In this document: positions 23,895 to 36,059 of the stretch, in pieces | Numbering within the stretch: position 1 is the stretch's first letter | Layout: each line of letters opens with the position of its first letter | NCBI GenBank assembly: GCA_025175895.1 | Contig: JAKLTH010000283.1 | Span: forward strand, 3,720,001 to 3,784,000 | Source of the DNA: Wurfbainia villosa | Taxonomy: Eukaryota; Streptophyta; Magnoliopsida; Zingiberales; Zingiberaceae | Length of the DNA: 64,000 nucleotides | Direction: 5' to 3' | Translations under genes and position numbers: made by a program | The notes under the pieces: generated by a model | What the model was told of the DNA's origin: nothing | What the model saw: only the letters and a program-made list of their open reading frames with translations | The model's database searches: none

Positions 23895-24478
23895 CACGTG
23901 TCTTTGAAGGAGAATCAAAGACAATTTTGAATGAGTTAATTTTTTTTTCTATTTTCTTGGACATATATGAAATTCAATATTTAAAAAAAAATCTGTTTTC
24001 ATGATTTTCTTTTCCTTCTCAATTAGATAATACAAAAGGAAAAAATTATATCCATTTTTTTTTCTAATTATATATTTCTCTTGTAGATGTCCATTCGAAA
24101 GTTTAAATGATGTTTTCAAAAAAATAAAATAAAATTTACCTAAAAAAAATATCCGCACGTGTTGTTTTCTTGATGTTTTCCAACTAAGATATCTGATCAA
24201 ACCTCCGAGATTTAATGAATCTATTGATGTCCAGTCAAAATCTATTAAAAAAATCGACTGGGCCTTAAATTAGATATTTTTCACATCTGTTGCTCAAAAT
24301 GTTAGGCTCCAGTGGTTCCCAAACAGACCCAAACTCTATCCACGTGAGAATTATTTAATTGGCCCGACGGAGTGGGGCCCTCCTAAATCCAACACATGGA
24401 ACTATAAATTTCCTCCCTATCTTTTATGCCACGTGGACAATATTATTAGGCACAAACAAAACAACGTTATGCCACGTG
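23895..24478. promoter_or_regulatory. Cluster of G-boxes (CACGTG)
   Basis: Palindromic CACGTG occurs at 23895, 24156, 24341, 24430 and 24473, with a sixth at 26139. The pair at 24430 and 24473 sits in the extended ABRE-like context GCCACGTGGAC within a 43-nt tandem duplication. G-boxes bind bHLH (MYC/PIF) and bZIP factors. The nearest gene downstream is the JAZ-like gene 4 kb away; linkage is only an inference. Confidence 0.45.
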
Positions 24479-24513
24479 GACAATATTATTAGGCACAAAC
24501 ATAACAACGTTAT
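24428..24513. repeat. 43-nt direct tandem duplication carrying G-boxes
   Basis: GCCACGTGGACAATATTATT and the following AGGCACAAAC..AACGTTAT are repeated head to tail at 24428 and 24471, with about one mismatch. The near identity points to a recent duplication. Confidence 0.85.
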
Positions 24514-26384
24514 GCAAGTATAAAAGAATAATTTTTAAATGATCAAAAATCAATATTTAAAAATTTTATCATTCAGAGTTATCTATCAACTCTCTTTTTT
24601 GTATTTATCATTTGAGATTATAATATATTTCCTTCATCGATAGAAACGGTCGAAGAAGGACACTAATACGATGATTTCATATTTTTTTTTCTAAGACAAA
24701 GACAATTCAAAGTGTTGTGCATAATGATCAAAAGTCAAACTAATTAAGTCTACTAGGGCACTACTCGATGTGTGTAGTTATGAACTCCTAACTCGACTCG
24801 AGATGCCTAATGAATTGATTAAATCTTATTACATTGCATACAAGGCATTTTTATTGGTCTTGTGTTAGTTATTCCAACTTCATTGCAGTGTTGATAATAT
24901 TAAATTGTCGACCTTAAAAGAGTGGTCGAACTGAGCTGTTGAATCCTTCTGGTCGAACTGCTGAAGTCGAATGTCGACCTTTCGAGAGCTGAATTCTCAT
25001 AAACTAATGAGTTGAGGTCTCCATTCAATGCTGATTCTTTAAAATAGATTCGTCACATCTTCGTGGTGCTTTGAGGTTAACATAGGATGTCCGTTTTTCA
25101 AGATACAATGGTAAAACTGTAATCCCCACCAAACAATGATTGTTGCAACGAACTGAAATGCACCTGAATACTATATATCATAAGAGCTCTACCAAGTGAA
25201 AAAAGTACTCGACAAACAGAAAGAGAGTGTTCATTTTCTGCTAAGGCTTAGATTCCTTTTATAAGAGTATCTACATGGTTGACCGAATAAAAGCTATTAA
25301 ATCATTTTTATTCACCACAATAAAACGTCAACCGTTTCACTTTAATAAAGTTTTTCATTAATACGTCGCTCGAGCAAATTTAGCTCTGACCAATCCAACA
25401 TTCGACGCGTGTAAATCTGTTCGATTCAACTTTGTTCAGTATAATCTGAACCCTTGAATTTGCACTCCCCCTGCGCATCCACGCACGAGAGAAAGTTTCT
25501 TCCCATGCATTTATTCATAATATACATGCTAAACCTTGAAATTTCTAATATGGGACTAAAGTCCCAAGCATAATGAAATCTCATTCATCCATTCGACCCC
25601 ATTTTTCATTCGTATTTCCAACATAAAATAATATTAGGCGATCTAACTTCATTCGAAACATCACGATCAACAACTAAAATGATATCTCACGAGTTTCAAC
25701 ATGAGAAAGGGAATTCGATGAAGGCTTTAATTATTTTAAGAGAAAAGGATTTAAATATCATCGACAATGGCGACGAATTTAAGAAAAATTCATTCGGACG
25801 ATCTTAAGATTTAGGAGTTTATCCAGTGGACAAAGTACGATTTTCGTGTTGGATCGTCGTTCAGGAATGACGCGATTGTGGAATCTGAATTGAACTGTGA
25901 AAAAACTACGATTGCTTTTCTGATTTATCCTTAATGGTCGATGGAGGTCACTTAAGCTCCAATTTTATCCGGTCCGACGGTTGGTTAAGCACCTTGGAGA
26001 TTCGTAAGACAGAGTTGATTACTCTCATAGATTAATAGGATCGAAGATTCAGATAATTCGATGCCAAAAGAGAGAGAGAGAGAGAGTAAATGGACATATG
26101 AATCTCGTGCATGATCTACAAATGATGTCTCCATCGTCCACGTGAGCTTTTACTCTTTATGGAAAGACTAATCGAAAGAAGTACACCGAGTTTAATCATT
26201 TTGTTCATTTTCTTTAGAAATTATTGATGCTTATTATTAAGTATAAATATAATACATATGTGATATAATACAAGGGCACCGACTTCTCAAGACAATTCGT
26301 TACTAGTGCATTGATATCTTGTATATGTATGAATCGTAAAGGCATCCTCGTAGGTGCGATGCGTTGGTAAATTATACGATCAAA

Positions 26385-26535
26385 TTTATACAATAGATAA
26401 GGGTCGATTTCGAAAACAGATCTAAAACTCTACTCTAGATTCAGATGAGTGCTCTGTGTCTTGCCAATCGCATCCACGAGCATTGTCTTCTCATGATTTA
26501 CTTCCTTTCGAATCTTATGGGGTCGGGACAAGGGA
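26385..26535 (-). repeat. Dispersed inverted copy of the 14 kb repeat unit
   Basis: Read on the minus strand, it gives GAAGTAAATCATGAGAAGAC, CTCGTGGATGCGATTGGCAAG, TTTTAGATCTGTTTTCG and CTATTGTATAAATTT in the same order as the units at 13997-14457. It is therefore a fourth member of that family in opposite orientation. Confidence 0.65.
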
Positions 26536-28593
26536 CCGCTTGGTTTAAGTTCCGACTTTTTGCACAATGAATTATAAAGGCAACCCTAAATCTAAAAGTC
26601 GAACATGCACATGTTTATTCTTTGGTTCCTTTCACTTGTCTAAAAAACCTTGTTGCATTAAATGGGAATAACTAACAAGTGAAATATACATATTCATGTG
26701 TCTAACAAATTAGTTGTCGATTTGTTTCGAGCAAGGCATGTGGGTGAACTCGTGCATCAGTGAATGGCGTAGCCATACGACTTGTTGGTGATTAATTTGA
26801 TACGAACTATAAAGAAATTAAGTGATATAATTTCTATAATTAAGAGAGTTTATTACTAAAACTAAATGAGAAGAAGTTGTGTTTTGTTGGTGTTTTATGA
26901 TGGATTTTTTTGGATTTGTCTATGGATCGTGTATTCGTATATGTAATCAAATAAATGAAAATAAAACGATCCGAATATAGGATTTTGCTGATTGATTTAC
27001 AATAAATATGTGAAACAAAACAAAAAACGAAAGCGTACGTAAAACAATAATTATGCATTTGGATCCGAAGACAATATCGTCGGAAGAATCTAAAGTCAAA
27101 AGAAGTGTCGTAGGGCTTGATCCTCCACAGATCGAAAAAGTCGTCGTCGTATGCTCTGTCCGATAGGAAAAAATAGTTGACCGATCATTCTTCTCTCCTG
27201 TTGGGATCACACCCTTATATACCTATAATCCGTTAACATCCCATCAATGCTAACTGTACAAATTAATAGATTATATATATTAATCCAAAATCTATTAATG
27301 GTTAAATCACTTTAATCTTGTTCGAATTAATACGATACAATCTGATGTGTTACGATAATCATATGTAATTTACCATCAACGTTTTAAACATCTCATTCAT
27401 CGGTTGTATTAGACTATTTATGTTAAAAGCAATTTTGTATTGAGAATAACTGGAATTGGATCAATATTCAATAGGGTTTGATCGATTTACCCAACTTGTT
27501 CATTTTGAAATTTAATGACATGGAATTATTTTGATGATCTATGAAATTTTTTTAATAAAATTAGATCGATCCTCTTCAAAATTATTCATTCGAAGAATTA
27601 AATATTAAGTATCAATTAAAAAATATATTTTTGAACAAACAAATAAATTAGACTTTTTTTTTTCCATCAACCCTGATGCGGTTACTTTTGGTCTTTGTCG
27701 TCGAGTCAACAGAAAAAGGAAGGATTGTCACAGTTGCAGTAGTAAATCCTATTGATATTAACAGGTGTCAAATGTCAGTCAATACTTTCGACGATGATCC
27801 TCCGATATTTAAATTAGATAGATGGAAAATTAGAAAAGATAAGTACAAAATATAGCAATAGCAAATGAAAAGATATGTCCTCGTACCAAAGAGTCTCCTT
27901 TTTTTACTTCGATCCTATCTTTATATAGCTACTCCGATATATCTCTCGTCCCCTACGATTCTACGATGCCTTTTGGCAACCTGTTAGATTACAATCTATG
28001 CGAAGAATCTTCACATGGTATACTACGTATGTTATAAGTTTCATTGAGACAAATTGTTAGGGGATTGAATATAACGACATTTGAAAGACGAATCTTCGCC
28101 ATAGTCGAGCACTCGGATACGCAAACATTCGAGTGCGCGACTCTCCGAATCTTATATATAAATTTTATGTCTTGAATAATCTGTCAATGATCATTCGGAA
28201 ATCTTCACGTTCCTGTCATCTGCCTTCAATTAAATGTTTCTTTTATTAGGTCCGCTCTCCGTGGACTTCTCGTGAGGTGGCCTATTAATTATTTTCAGCC
28301 GTATCAAATCCAAAAAAAAATAAAAAAAATTGGAAGAAAAAAAAGGAAACAGGGAAGAAAACGACCTCCATCTGATTTACTATCTTATTCTGAAAAATAA
28401 TTATAAAAAAAAAACTTTAATGTGAACAATTAAGTCACATGGCAAATTAAACATGCAACTCGTATTCTTCGTGCCGTGCCGGCCACCTTCGAATCTTCGA
28501 CTATAAAGAGCAACAGTGACATCACAAATCAAGCCACCATCCATCCCTCGCCTATTCTTCTTCTTCTTCTTCTTCTTTTACGAATCGAATCGA

Positions 28594-29205
28594 ATGGGAG
28601 GAGGAGAAGAAGAAGAAGGAGGTGGTGGCGAAAAGGTCTGTGATACGGAGTTGTGCCTCAGCTCCGGCGGCTGGCGCCGGAGTTCAGGTTCTTCATCTTC
28701 TTCTTCTTCTGCTGCCTCTTCAGCTAATTCAGCTTCAAGAAGGTGATGAATCTTAATGAATTCTTTGTTTCTTTTCTCACTCGATCGAATCTGAACGGCG
28801 AGTGTCGATGACGAGGCAGAGGAAATGCCGTAGAGGAAAAGCAGGAGGATGGGAAGATCGCTATGCTTTATAACGGAAGGATTTGCGTCTGCGATGTCAC
28901 AGAGATCCAAGTAATTAAGTTTTTTTATACGTTTCGTTAGATTTATTATAGAGATGATGTGTACAATCAATGAATGATGGTAGGCGAGAGGCATTATAAG
29001 CATGGCAAGGAGCAACGATAAGGAACAGCGGCCGCAAGGAGTTGCTTACGGATCGAATATGACGGCGGCGATAGCACTGGCCACGGCGGCGCTGCCGTCG
29101 TCGGACCGAAGCCTGTCGATGAAGCGGTCGCTGCAACGGTTCTTGGAGAAGAGGAAGAAGGCGAGGAGCGTCCAGGCCTCGTCGTCTCCTTGTCGCCGTG
29201 ATTAA
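28594..29205 (+). CDS. JAZ8-like non-canonical jasmonate ZIM-domain repressor (153 aa)
   Basis: Exons are 28594-28742, 28820-28910 and 28984-29205, all in frame. An N-terminal acidic Gly/Glu stretch leads to TELCLS (about 18-23), an LxL core like the EAR motif of JAZ8. A divergent TIFY domain spans about 62-88 (KIAMLYNGRICVCDVTEIQ, then ARGIISMA), matching JAZ7/JAZ8 rather than canonical TIFYGG. A Jas motif follows (SLQRFLEKRKKAR, 129-141). JAZ proteins repress MYC-type factors until JA-Ile drives COI1-dependent degradation. Here the segment before the Jas motif is DRSLSMK with no LPIAR-type degron, and the terminal PY is replaced by PC. By analogy with JAZ8, a hormone-resistant repressor is predicted. 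A (TTC)n leader and a nearby ACTATAAAG box precede it. Confidence 0.8.
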
Positions 29206-29602
29206 GATCACTTTATAAGAACAAAAGGCTGCGGCGGCAGCAGCAGCAAATTTATGAATTTACAGCTTGTTAATGTTTCAGAATTCACTTCCTTTTTTAA
29301 AAAAAAAAATTCCAGAGGTTTATCTGAAATGCTCGACTATAAAATATGACAAAATTAAATGAAAAATAACATCATTGGACGTTTTGAAATGAGATCGCAT
29401 TATTATTTAGAATGGTCTTTAATATTGAAAAGAAGCCAAGTTCATAGATAACAACAAGCTACAATGAAACTGAAACTGAAACGCACAAAAAAGTTGATGT
29501 TTAAGACTGGAAAGAAATTGGAGTTGAGATTGATCCACGATAGCAGAAATTTTAGCTGTTCTGCGTAGAACACAGACAAAAAGATCCAGAATTCGAACAT
29601 GG
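29206..29602. other. Convergent 3' flanks of JAZ-like and nucleolin genes
   Basis: Probable 3' UTRs of both genes, with a GCGGCAGCAGCAGC run at about 29231-29246. No further gene is seen. Confidence 0.35.
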
Positions 29603-32600
29603 CTAATCGTCGCCGAAGGTGATCTTCTTCCCTGCGAAATGGAAGGCATTCGGTGAACAATTCTGGAGAACAATTTGTATGTGGAATCCAGAAAGCGAAA
29701 CAATCGTTCCCGAACCTGTACTAGCTGTGCCAGCGCTTTGCTTAAACGGGGCACCGCCACGACCCCGGCCTCTGCCGCCAAAGTCACGTCCTCGGCCACC
29801 ACGGTCACCACCCCTTCCGCTGCGTCCACCGCCACCTCTCCCTGAAAATCTCCCACCGCCTCTACCTCCATCCCAGCTGCCACTCGAGCCACCGTTGCGG
29901 TTGTCAGCTTTCGGCCTTGCTTCGTCCACAGTCAGTGTGTATCCTCCGAGATCAGAACCACTGAGCTCAAACGCCTTGTTACAGGCATCCTGATCAGTGA
30001 AGTCTATGTATGCAATCCTGTGCGCAAAACAAGAAAATATGAAGAAAATGAATCTAGTTTCGTAGCACAAAAAATATTTGTTCAAGCTTCATCTCATGCT
30101 GCATCTCTCAGTATCAGAGATTGGAGTAAAAGGGACTGACCCTTTTGAGGCACCAGTTTCATAATCCTTTGGAATGGAAACTCGAGTAATCTCTCCGCAT
30201 GACCCAAAATGCTCCTCGAGGGAGCTCCTAATCTGTAGGAGTGTCACTGTTAACACCAGTCGAGAGGGAAAAACATGTTGCATTATAATCCGACAATATA
30301 CCTGATCCTCATCGAGTGATCTGTCGAAGCCTTTAACAAATATGGTTTGATTCTGACCTTTGTTGCCCCTTTGGTAACTATCCTTTCTGCAAAATGAAAA
30401 GAATACATTTACACCGTTTGAAAAAAAAAAAAAATCATCAAATGACAAATCTTAACCAGCTTTAGTTGAGAGGCTTACGGAGTCTGAGGGGTATAGGAAC
30501 CTCTTTCTCGGGCCAAGTCAAGTCTAATAGCACGGCCAAATAATTCCTGGCCATTCAATTCAAGTGCCTACAGTAGGTAGGAAAAAACATATGAACTCTA
30601 TGAAACATTCGGATCGCTGATTATTAGCATGTACAAATTGAAATCAGAATTCTGATAGTCAATATTAACTAACGCAAAAAAGATTCAAAAAGGAAACTGA
30701 CAACTGAAACAGGTTAAGTAATAGGAAGATGATCGACCTTCTTGGCAGCTTCCACAGTAACAAATTCAACATGGCCAAATCCCTTGAAGCTTCCATCCTC
30801 TGCTGCAGATAGACGCACTTCAACAACTTCCCCTACCCCCTTGAAGAATTCAGCCCTGAAAGAAAGAATGATCTTTAACATAAACAACAATTTCCATCAC
30901 ATGAGTTTTATGTCAAACATCTATATCTATCATGATAAGTTCCATATTAAACTAAACTTACACATCGTCCTGTCCAACATCAAAGGACAAATTTCCGACA
31001 AATAGTGTCCTAGATCCAGGTGTCAGATTCTGAATTGTAGGAATTAGGATAAAAAAAAAGAAGAAAAATTAGCTCTAACTACATGACAGAAAATAAACCA
31101 CTTCAAACTATCTACAAATCAAACATGACCCAAAATAGTGGTTGATACCGTTTTATTTTCAGACTTCGTGGCAGTTAATTTCTCAGCACTAACCACATTA
31201 GCATCCTTCATCTTTACATCCAAATCCTGCATTAGCAATGTCATCGCATAGAAAACAACTAGCCAAATCCCAAAATAAAAAAGACTGGCATGTCATTGTT
31301 ATCGACAATTGGTGAGTTACACAAGAATGGATTGTGCATTTGTTCTAAAACAGTATATATTTCCAATTATCCAAGCATTTTGAATTATTTGGTAAAAAAA
31401 AATAATGATAAACAAAAAAGAGAGAAGAAGGCAGGTCCATTAGGCTGGCCATGTTTAGGTATAGAAACAACTAGGGAAAGAACAGGGTAAAGAAGAAATT
31501 ATTATAAGAAAAGTTCAGTAGTTTTAATCATGCATGCAATGCGATTATAGGGATGTGCAAGTAGAAGACCAATATAGTTCAACACTATTGATCATTTAGA
31601 CATTTTTGTTGCACATGTTGCTCGATTGCCCAATGCAAACCATCTAATAGATGGTTCAATTACCTTAAAAGTAGACATGCAAGTTTAATATTACTCATAC
31701 TCAGTAAGAGACAAAAATACCTTCTTTGGGGTCTTAAGTGGCTTCTCGTCTTCACTTTCCTCGTCAGAAGATTCCTCAGATGAGTCTGAGCTACTGCTCT
31801 TTTTGGGTGCTTGAGTTGACTAGCAACATGAAAGAGGAGATAGTATATTACCAACCATGTGAAAGGCAACTAGATAATTGTAACTATTAAGAAAGCTAAA
31901 TAAATAATTTAAAACATAGGAAATCAAAATTTATTTCTTAGCATGGTCTCAACATACATGATAGGGAACATAGGAAATAGAGAGTTACCTTCTTAGCTTG
32001 CTGCTGTTTTGAAGGTTCATCATCTGAACTTTCATCAGAATCTTCATCCTCATCTTCCTCACTACTGCTGCTGTCTTTTTTGACGGTCTTAGCAACAGGT
32101 TTGGTCTTTGATGATGGGACAGAATCCTAAATGAGAACAAATCTATTAAAAATGAAACATATATACGATAACCCAAAGCAACACAATAAATGATATTCAA
32201 TTAAACAAAGTCATACACACAATCTAGCAGCCAAACAAAAATAATCCAGAAATAAGAAAACTGGATCATCATAACATTGTATCCAGTCACTGGTCTAAAT
32301 ATATGGCCAAACACAAACAACTAACAAGTCAATATAAATATTTTACATATGCTGCAAGGTAATGGCAGAGCATTAAAAAAGCATAATTTCATGCATTTAG
32401 CTAGAAATAGACTACCTTTTTCAAGTTTTGAGCTTTGGAAGGTTTATCCTCAGAATCTTCTTCAGAGCTATCATCATCCTCATCGCTACTGTCACTTTCC
32501 TTAACATTTTTGGCTTTGGCATTGCTCATCTTTGATGGCAAAGAATCCTGCATGATCTGCATGAGAATACAAAATAACAGGAAGAAATTTGATGTGCAAA

Positions 32601-35391
32601 CTGCTCACTTACAGTAACTTTTGACTTCTTCGGTTGTGGCTCATCACTCTCATCAGAGTCATCCTTCAAAATTGAAGAATTCAATTTAGTGTGATCAAAA
32701 GGACTAAAAATAGAAAGGTTACAAATATAAGATGGAAAAGAACCTATGAATAAATTAAAAATAACAACAACAACAACCACCACCAAACCTTGGGTCAGAA
32801 ATTAAAAATAATAACACAAATTAAAAAAACAAAAATCATAACATGGACCTGAACTTCATCTAGCTATTGAAACAAACAAATCAAACGGTATTTGTTTAAT
32901 TATTGAAATAAAAAAAATCACAAAGAGAGTTATTTTGACAAAACTCAAAACATAACATAATATCACAATTAAACAGAATATTAAAAAGCATAATATGGAC
33001 TTACGTCAGTCTCATCAGAATCAGTTTCTGATGAATCATTTGATTTTTTAAGATTAGCAACAGTTGTTGCTTGCTTCTTTGCTGCAGGAGCTGCTTTAGG
33101 TGCATCTTCCTGCAAATTAGGCAGTATTAATCCAGACAAATGGATATGCTAAAAGAAATTTCATATTTGAATACTAAATAGAGTTCTTTCTTCAAATAAC
33201 AGCATAGAAAAATCAATAGACAGTGGAAGTGAAACTAAATGACAATGAAAAATAAAATAATGCTGTGCTTACTTCATCTAATTATCAGAATCACTATCAA
33301 AGTCAAAGCTATCGCATGAATCGATTATAAACAAGCATCAAAACTACACAGTTTTAATAGATTAAAAATCATAACCTGAACTTTTACAAAATAATAGTTA
33401 CTTTTACAAAATGTAAAAAAATAAAATAAAATATATGATATTGCACATCAAAACAATATAAAAACAAAGGTTGGCCTTACATCATCATCATCAGTATCAG
33501 AATCACTTGATTCATCTTTCTTTTTCGTGTTAGTAACAATTGTTGCTTGCTTCTTTGCTGCCGGAACAACTTTAGCTGCTTTAGGTGCATCTTCCTACAA
33601 GTCAGGCAGCAATGCTCGAGGTCAACAGATATGCAAAACACATAAAACATACTTGAATACCAAATAGAATTCTAGCATTAACAAAGACAAAATGCTATAA
33701 ATAACTAAAACTTAACAAAATCAACTAAAGACAGATCAAAGTAAAACCTAATGATAATGCAAAATACAACAATGCCATACTTCATCTGAGTCATCAGAAC
33801 CACTATCAGAGTCAGAACTATCAGTTGATTCATCCTTTTTAGCAGCAGCAGGTGTAGCATTTTTCAATGTAGCAGTTTTTTTAGACTGCGGGGCAGCTTT
33901 TGCAGGCTTCTGAAAATGCATAGCATTTAAAAATTAAAATATGTATATAGAATATAGTTTAATTATTTGATAGGTAATGATAAGGACAACAATTCACTAC
34001 AAATTATAGTTTTCATAATTTTTCTAAACAATGATAAGTTAAAAACTATGCCATCTTCGACGACTCACTTCGTCCTCATCAGAATCACTTTCAGAACTGC
34101 TTCTTTCTTTTTCTTTTTTTGTTACAGCTGCAGCAAAACCATTCTTAGCAGCAACTGAAACTTTTTTAGTAGGAACTGTTTTAGCAGGTTCCTGCACAAA
34201 TTCCAATAATCATTTAAAATCATAAACACTTGTCTCAGTGGCAGCATGACTAAGAAAGAACAAGTGGGAGGTAGGGAATAAAAATAAAATTGCCAGTGCT
34301 ATGATTGTCAAACTTTACATCATCTGAAGACGATTCCTCGCTACTACTCGACTCTTTCTTCAGAGTCTTAGCCATTTTATTTTTTTTTGTTGGAGGAACT
34401 TTAACCTGCAAATCATATTTGTCATTTTCAGGAGGTAAGCAATTATCTCTGTCAAAACAAAGCAACCTAAAACAATGGCAATCCGTGGGTTGGAAAGAAA
34501 ACTTATTTATAGACTAAAAAGGTAAAAAATAGATCGATTAGTTAAAGTGACTGTATAAAATATAGCCTTCAACTCATGAAAATGAAAATGGAATCAGAAA
34601 TTGAGAAGTTTATTGCACATTAGGTTATCGTTAATCAGTAATAGTTAGCTTAATACTATTGTAAATGGTGTTCCAATAAAGATGTAACAGCAAAGTTATT
34701 TTCGAATATTCAGAGGATAAAGATTCTTGGAATCTTTGATATGGATGCAATACTGTCACCAAGGAAATGGCATAGTCGGTGACTGAAAAAAAGGCTTATT
34801 GATGCAATGACAGGCAGCTTTTTCAGTTGGCAAGGAAAAAATCCAAACAAAAATAAAGAAAACAATCACAAGCAAGGGATCAGTATATTGAGGGGTAAAT
34901 CAGCTAGATTTTGAATGAGAAGAAAATAAACGAAAAAAAAAGTTACACACCTCTTCTTCAGAGTCAGATGAGGAATCATCTTCTGAACTGCTTGTTTCTG
35001 GCTTTTTTATAGCTGGGACATCCTTCAAAGCCTTCTTAAGGTTCTTGATGTCCTCCTTTCGGACAACCTTCTCAATATCTTTCTTCTGCCTCTTTGCACT
35101 TACTTCTTTCTCTAATACCACTTCAGCATCCCTCTTGCCTGGAGAATGAAATAATCAATCAAAAAACATAAAAACAATTTTTTTTTAAAAAAAAAGAAGT
35201 CATTTTATACTCCAGCGATTAAAAAAATTATCTCACCTTTTTTAACAGGCTTCGCAACCATTTCTGGAACAGCCGGAACAACCTGCGAGACATCAGCGCT
35301 AAATTAATATGTTCAATAAAGAATTTACCACATTTCTAAGAACAAACTTTAGCATTACCTCAGCCTTGGTTTTTTTGCTTGACTTGCCCAT
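29603..35391 (-). CDS. Nucleolin-like protein (701 aa, 20 exons)
   Basis: Minus-strand exons: 35391-35359, 35282-35237, 35138-34951, 34405-34319, 34191-34069, 33909-33781, 33594-33481, 33109-33005, 32663-32613, 32547-32416, 32126-31989, 31819-31721, 31226-31149, 31029-30962, 30855-30738, 30567-30479, 30386-30302, 30232-30141, 30017-29716, 29631-29603. Lys and Ser/Glu/Asp-rich acidic tracts fill residues 1-440, the histone-binding and phosphorylated part of nucleolin. RRM1 starts near 449 (TLFVGNLSF, KGFGHVEF) and RRM2 near 547 (TIFVKGFD, IAYIDF). A Gly/Arg-rich GAR tail covers about 637-690 and the end is KKITFGDD. The protein acts in the nucleolus in rDNA chromatin and pre-rRNA processing. 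Acidic exons 4-13 all begin and end in phase 0, and several are copies of one another. Telo-boxes mark the promoter. Confidence 0.93.
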
Positions 35392-35972
35392 TTCCGGTGC
35401 CCAGAAAAGTGAATCTATATGCAGAACAAGAAGAAATGGTCATCAACTATCACAATTTGAGATCTAGTTATAGTAGAACTTGTGGGTCATCCGGCGATTC
35501 AAAGTATAACAAAAAGGAAGTAGCATAACTTATTCGATAAAATTGAGAGTCATGTCGGAACTCCACTTAAAATTTATATGGAAGCTATCTGTCCCATAAA
35601 AGACTCGTGACTAGGGAACAGTATCTATCGCCCACACGAGGTCATCATCAGAAATTTGCAAGCAGGTCAACTAACACCGATGGAGCAATCAAGTGCGACA
35701 TACAAAACAGCGCCTTTCACATAAAACAAGTACCTTAATAAAACCCACAGAAAACGATCGAGGCAAACACAAACGAAACAGCTTTCAAATTGAGAACAGA
35801 AAATAAACAGAGTCGAACTTGATTGATGCTCTCATATAAGTTTGATTACCAAAGCGAAGCGAATCGGAGACCACGAAGAACACGCGACAACGCTCGGTGT
35901 AAAATCGCTCACCTCGAAGAAGAAGAAGGCGACGAATCGGGAAGCAGAACCGTAAATGGTGGCGGAATATAT

Positions 35973-36040
35973 AAACCCTAATCTGCAGCGCTAGGGTTTT
36001 GGTGAACGCTTGGAGGAAGCGTGACCGAGGGTCTTATATA
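35973..36040 (-). promoter_or_regulatory. Nucleolin promoter: TATA box and two telo-boxes
   Basis: On the minus strand TATATAAG lies at 36040-36033. Within 70 nt downstream are two telo-boxes in opposite orientation: AAACCCTAA at 35973-35981 (plus) and AAACCCTA at 35999-35992 (minus). Telo-boxes near the start site are typical of plant ribosomal-protein and nucleolar genes. A leader intron probably separates this from the ATG at 35391. Confidence 0.65.
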
Positions 36041-36059
36041 GGGCGGAGCTTAACGGCGG

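Larger units (their letters stand above)
21924..28593. other. Gene-poor 6.7 kb stretch
   Basis: No convincing exon on either strand. It holds (TG)n near 23860, (GA)n at about 26068-26085, a 43-nt direct duplication at 24428-24513, several CACGTG boxes, one inverted copy of the 14 kb tandem-repeat unit, and old repeat-like blocks near 24890-25030 (GTCGA-rich) and 26830-28160. The last 100 nt before 28594 hold ACTATAAAGAG (near 28499) and a (TTC)n tract, which serve the JAZ gene. Confidence 0.5.

Noticed and set aside
28578..29015. 145-codon minus-strand frame opposite the JAZ-like gene
   Set aside because: Poly-Glu/Pro translation of the antisense of the (TTC)n and Ser-codon repeats; the plus-strand exons form a coherent JAZ protein.
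29619..29993. 124-codon proline-rich plus-strand frame
   Set aside because: Antisense of the nucleolin GAR (Gly/Arg) domain.
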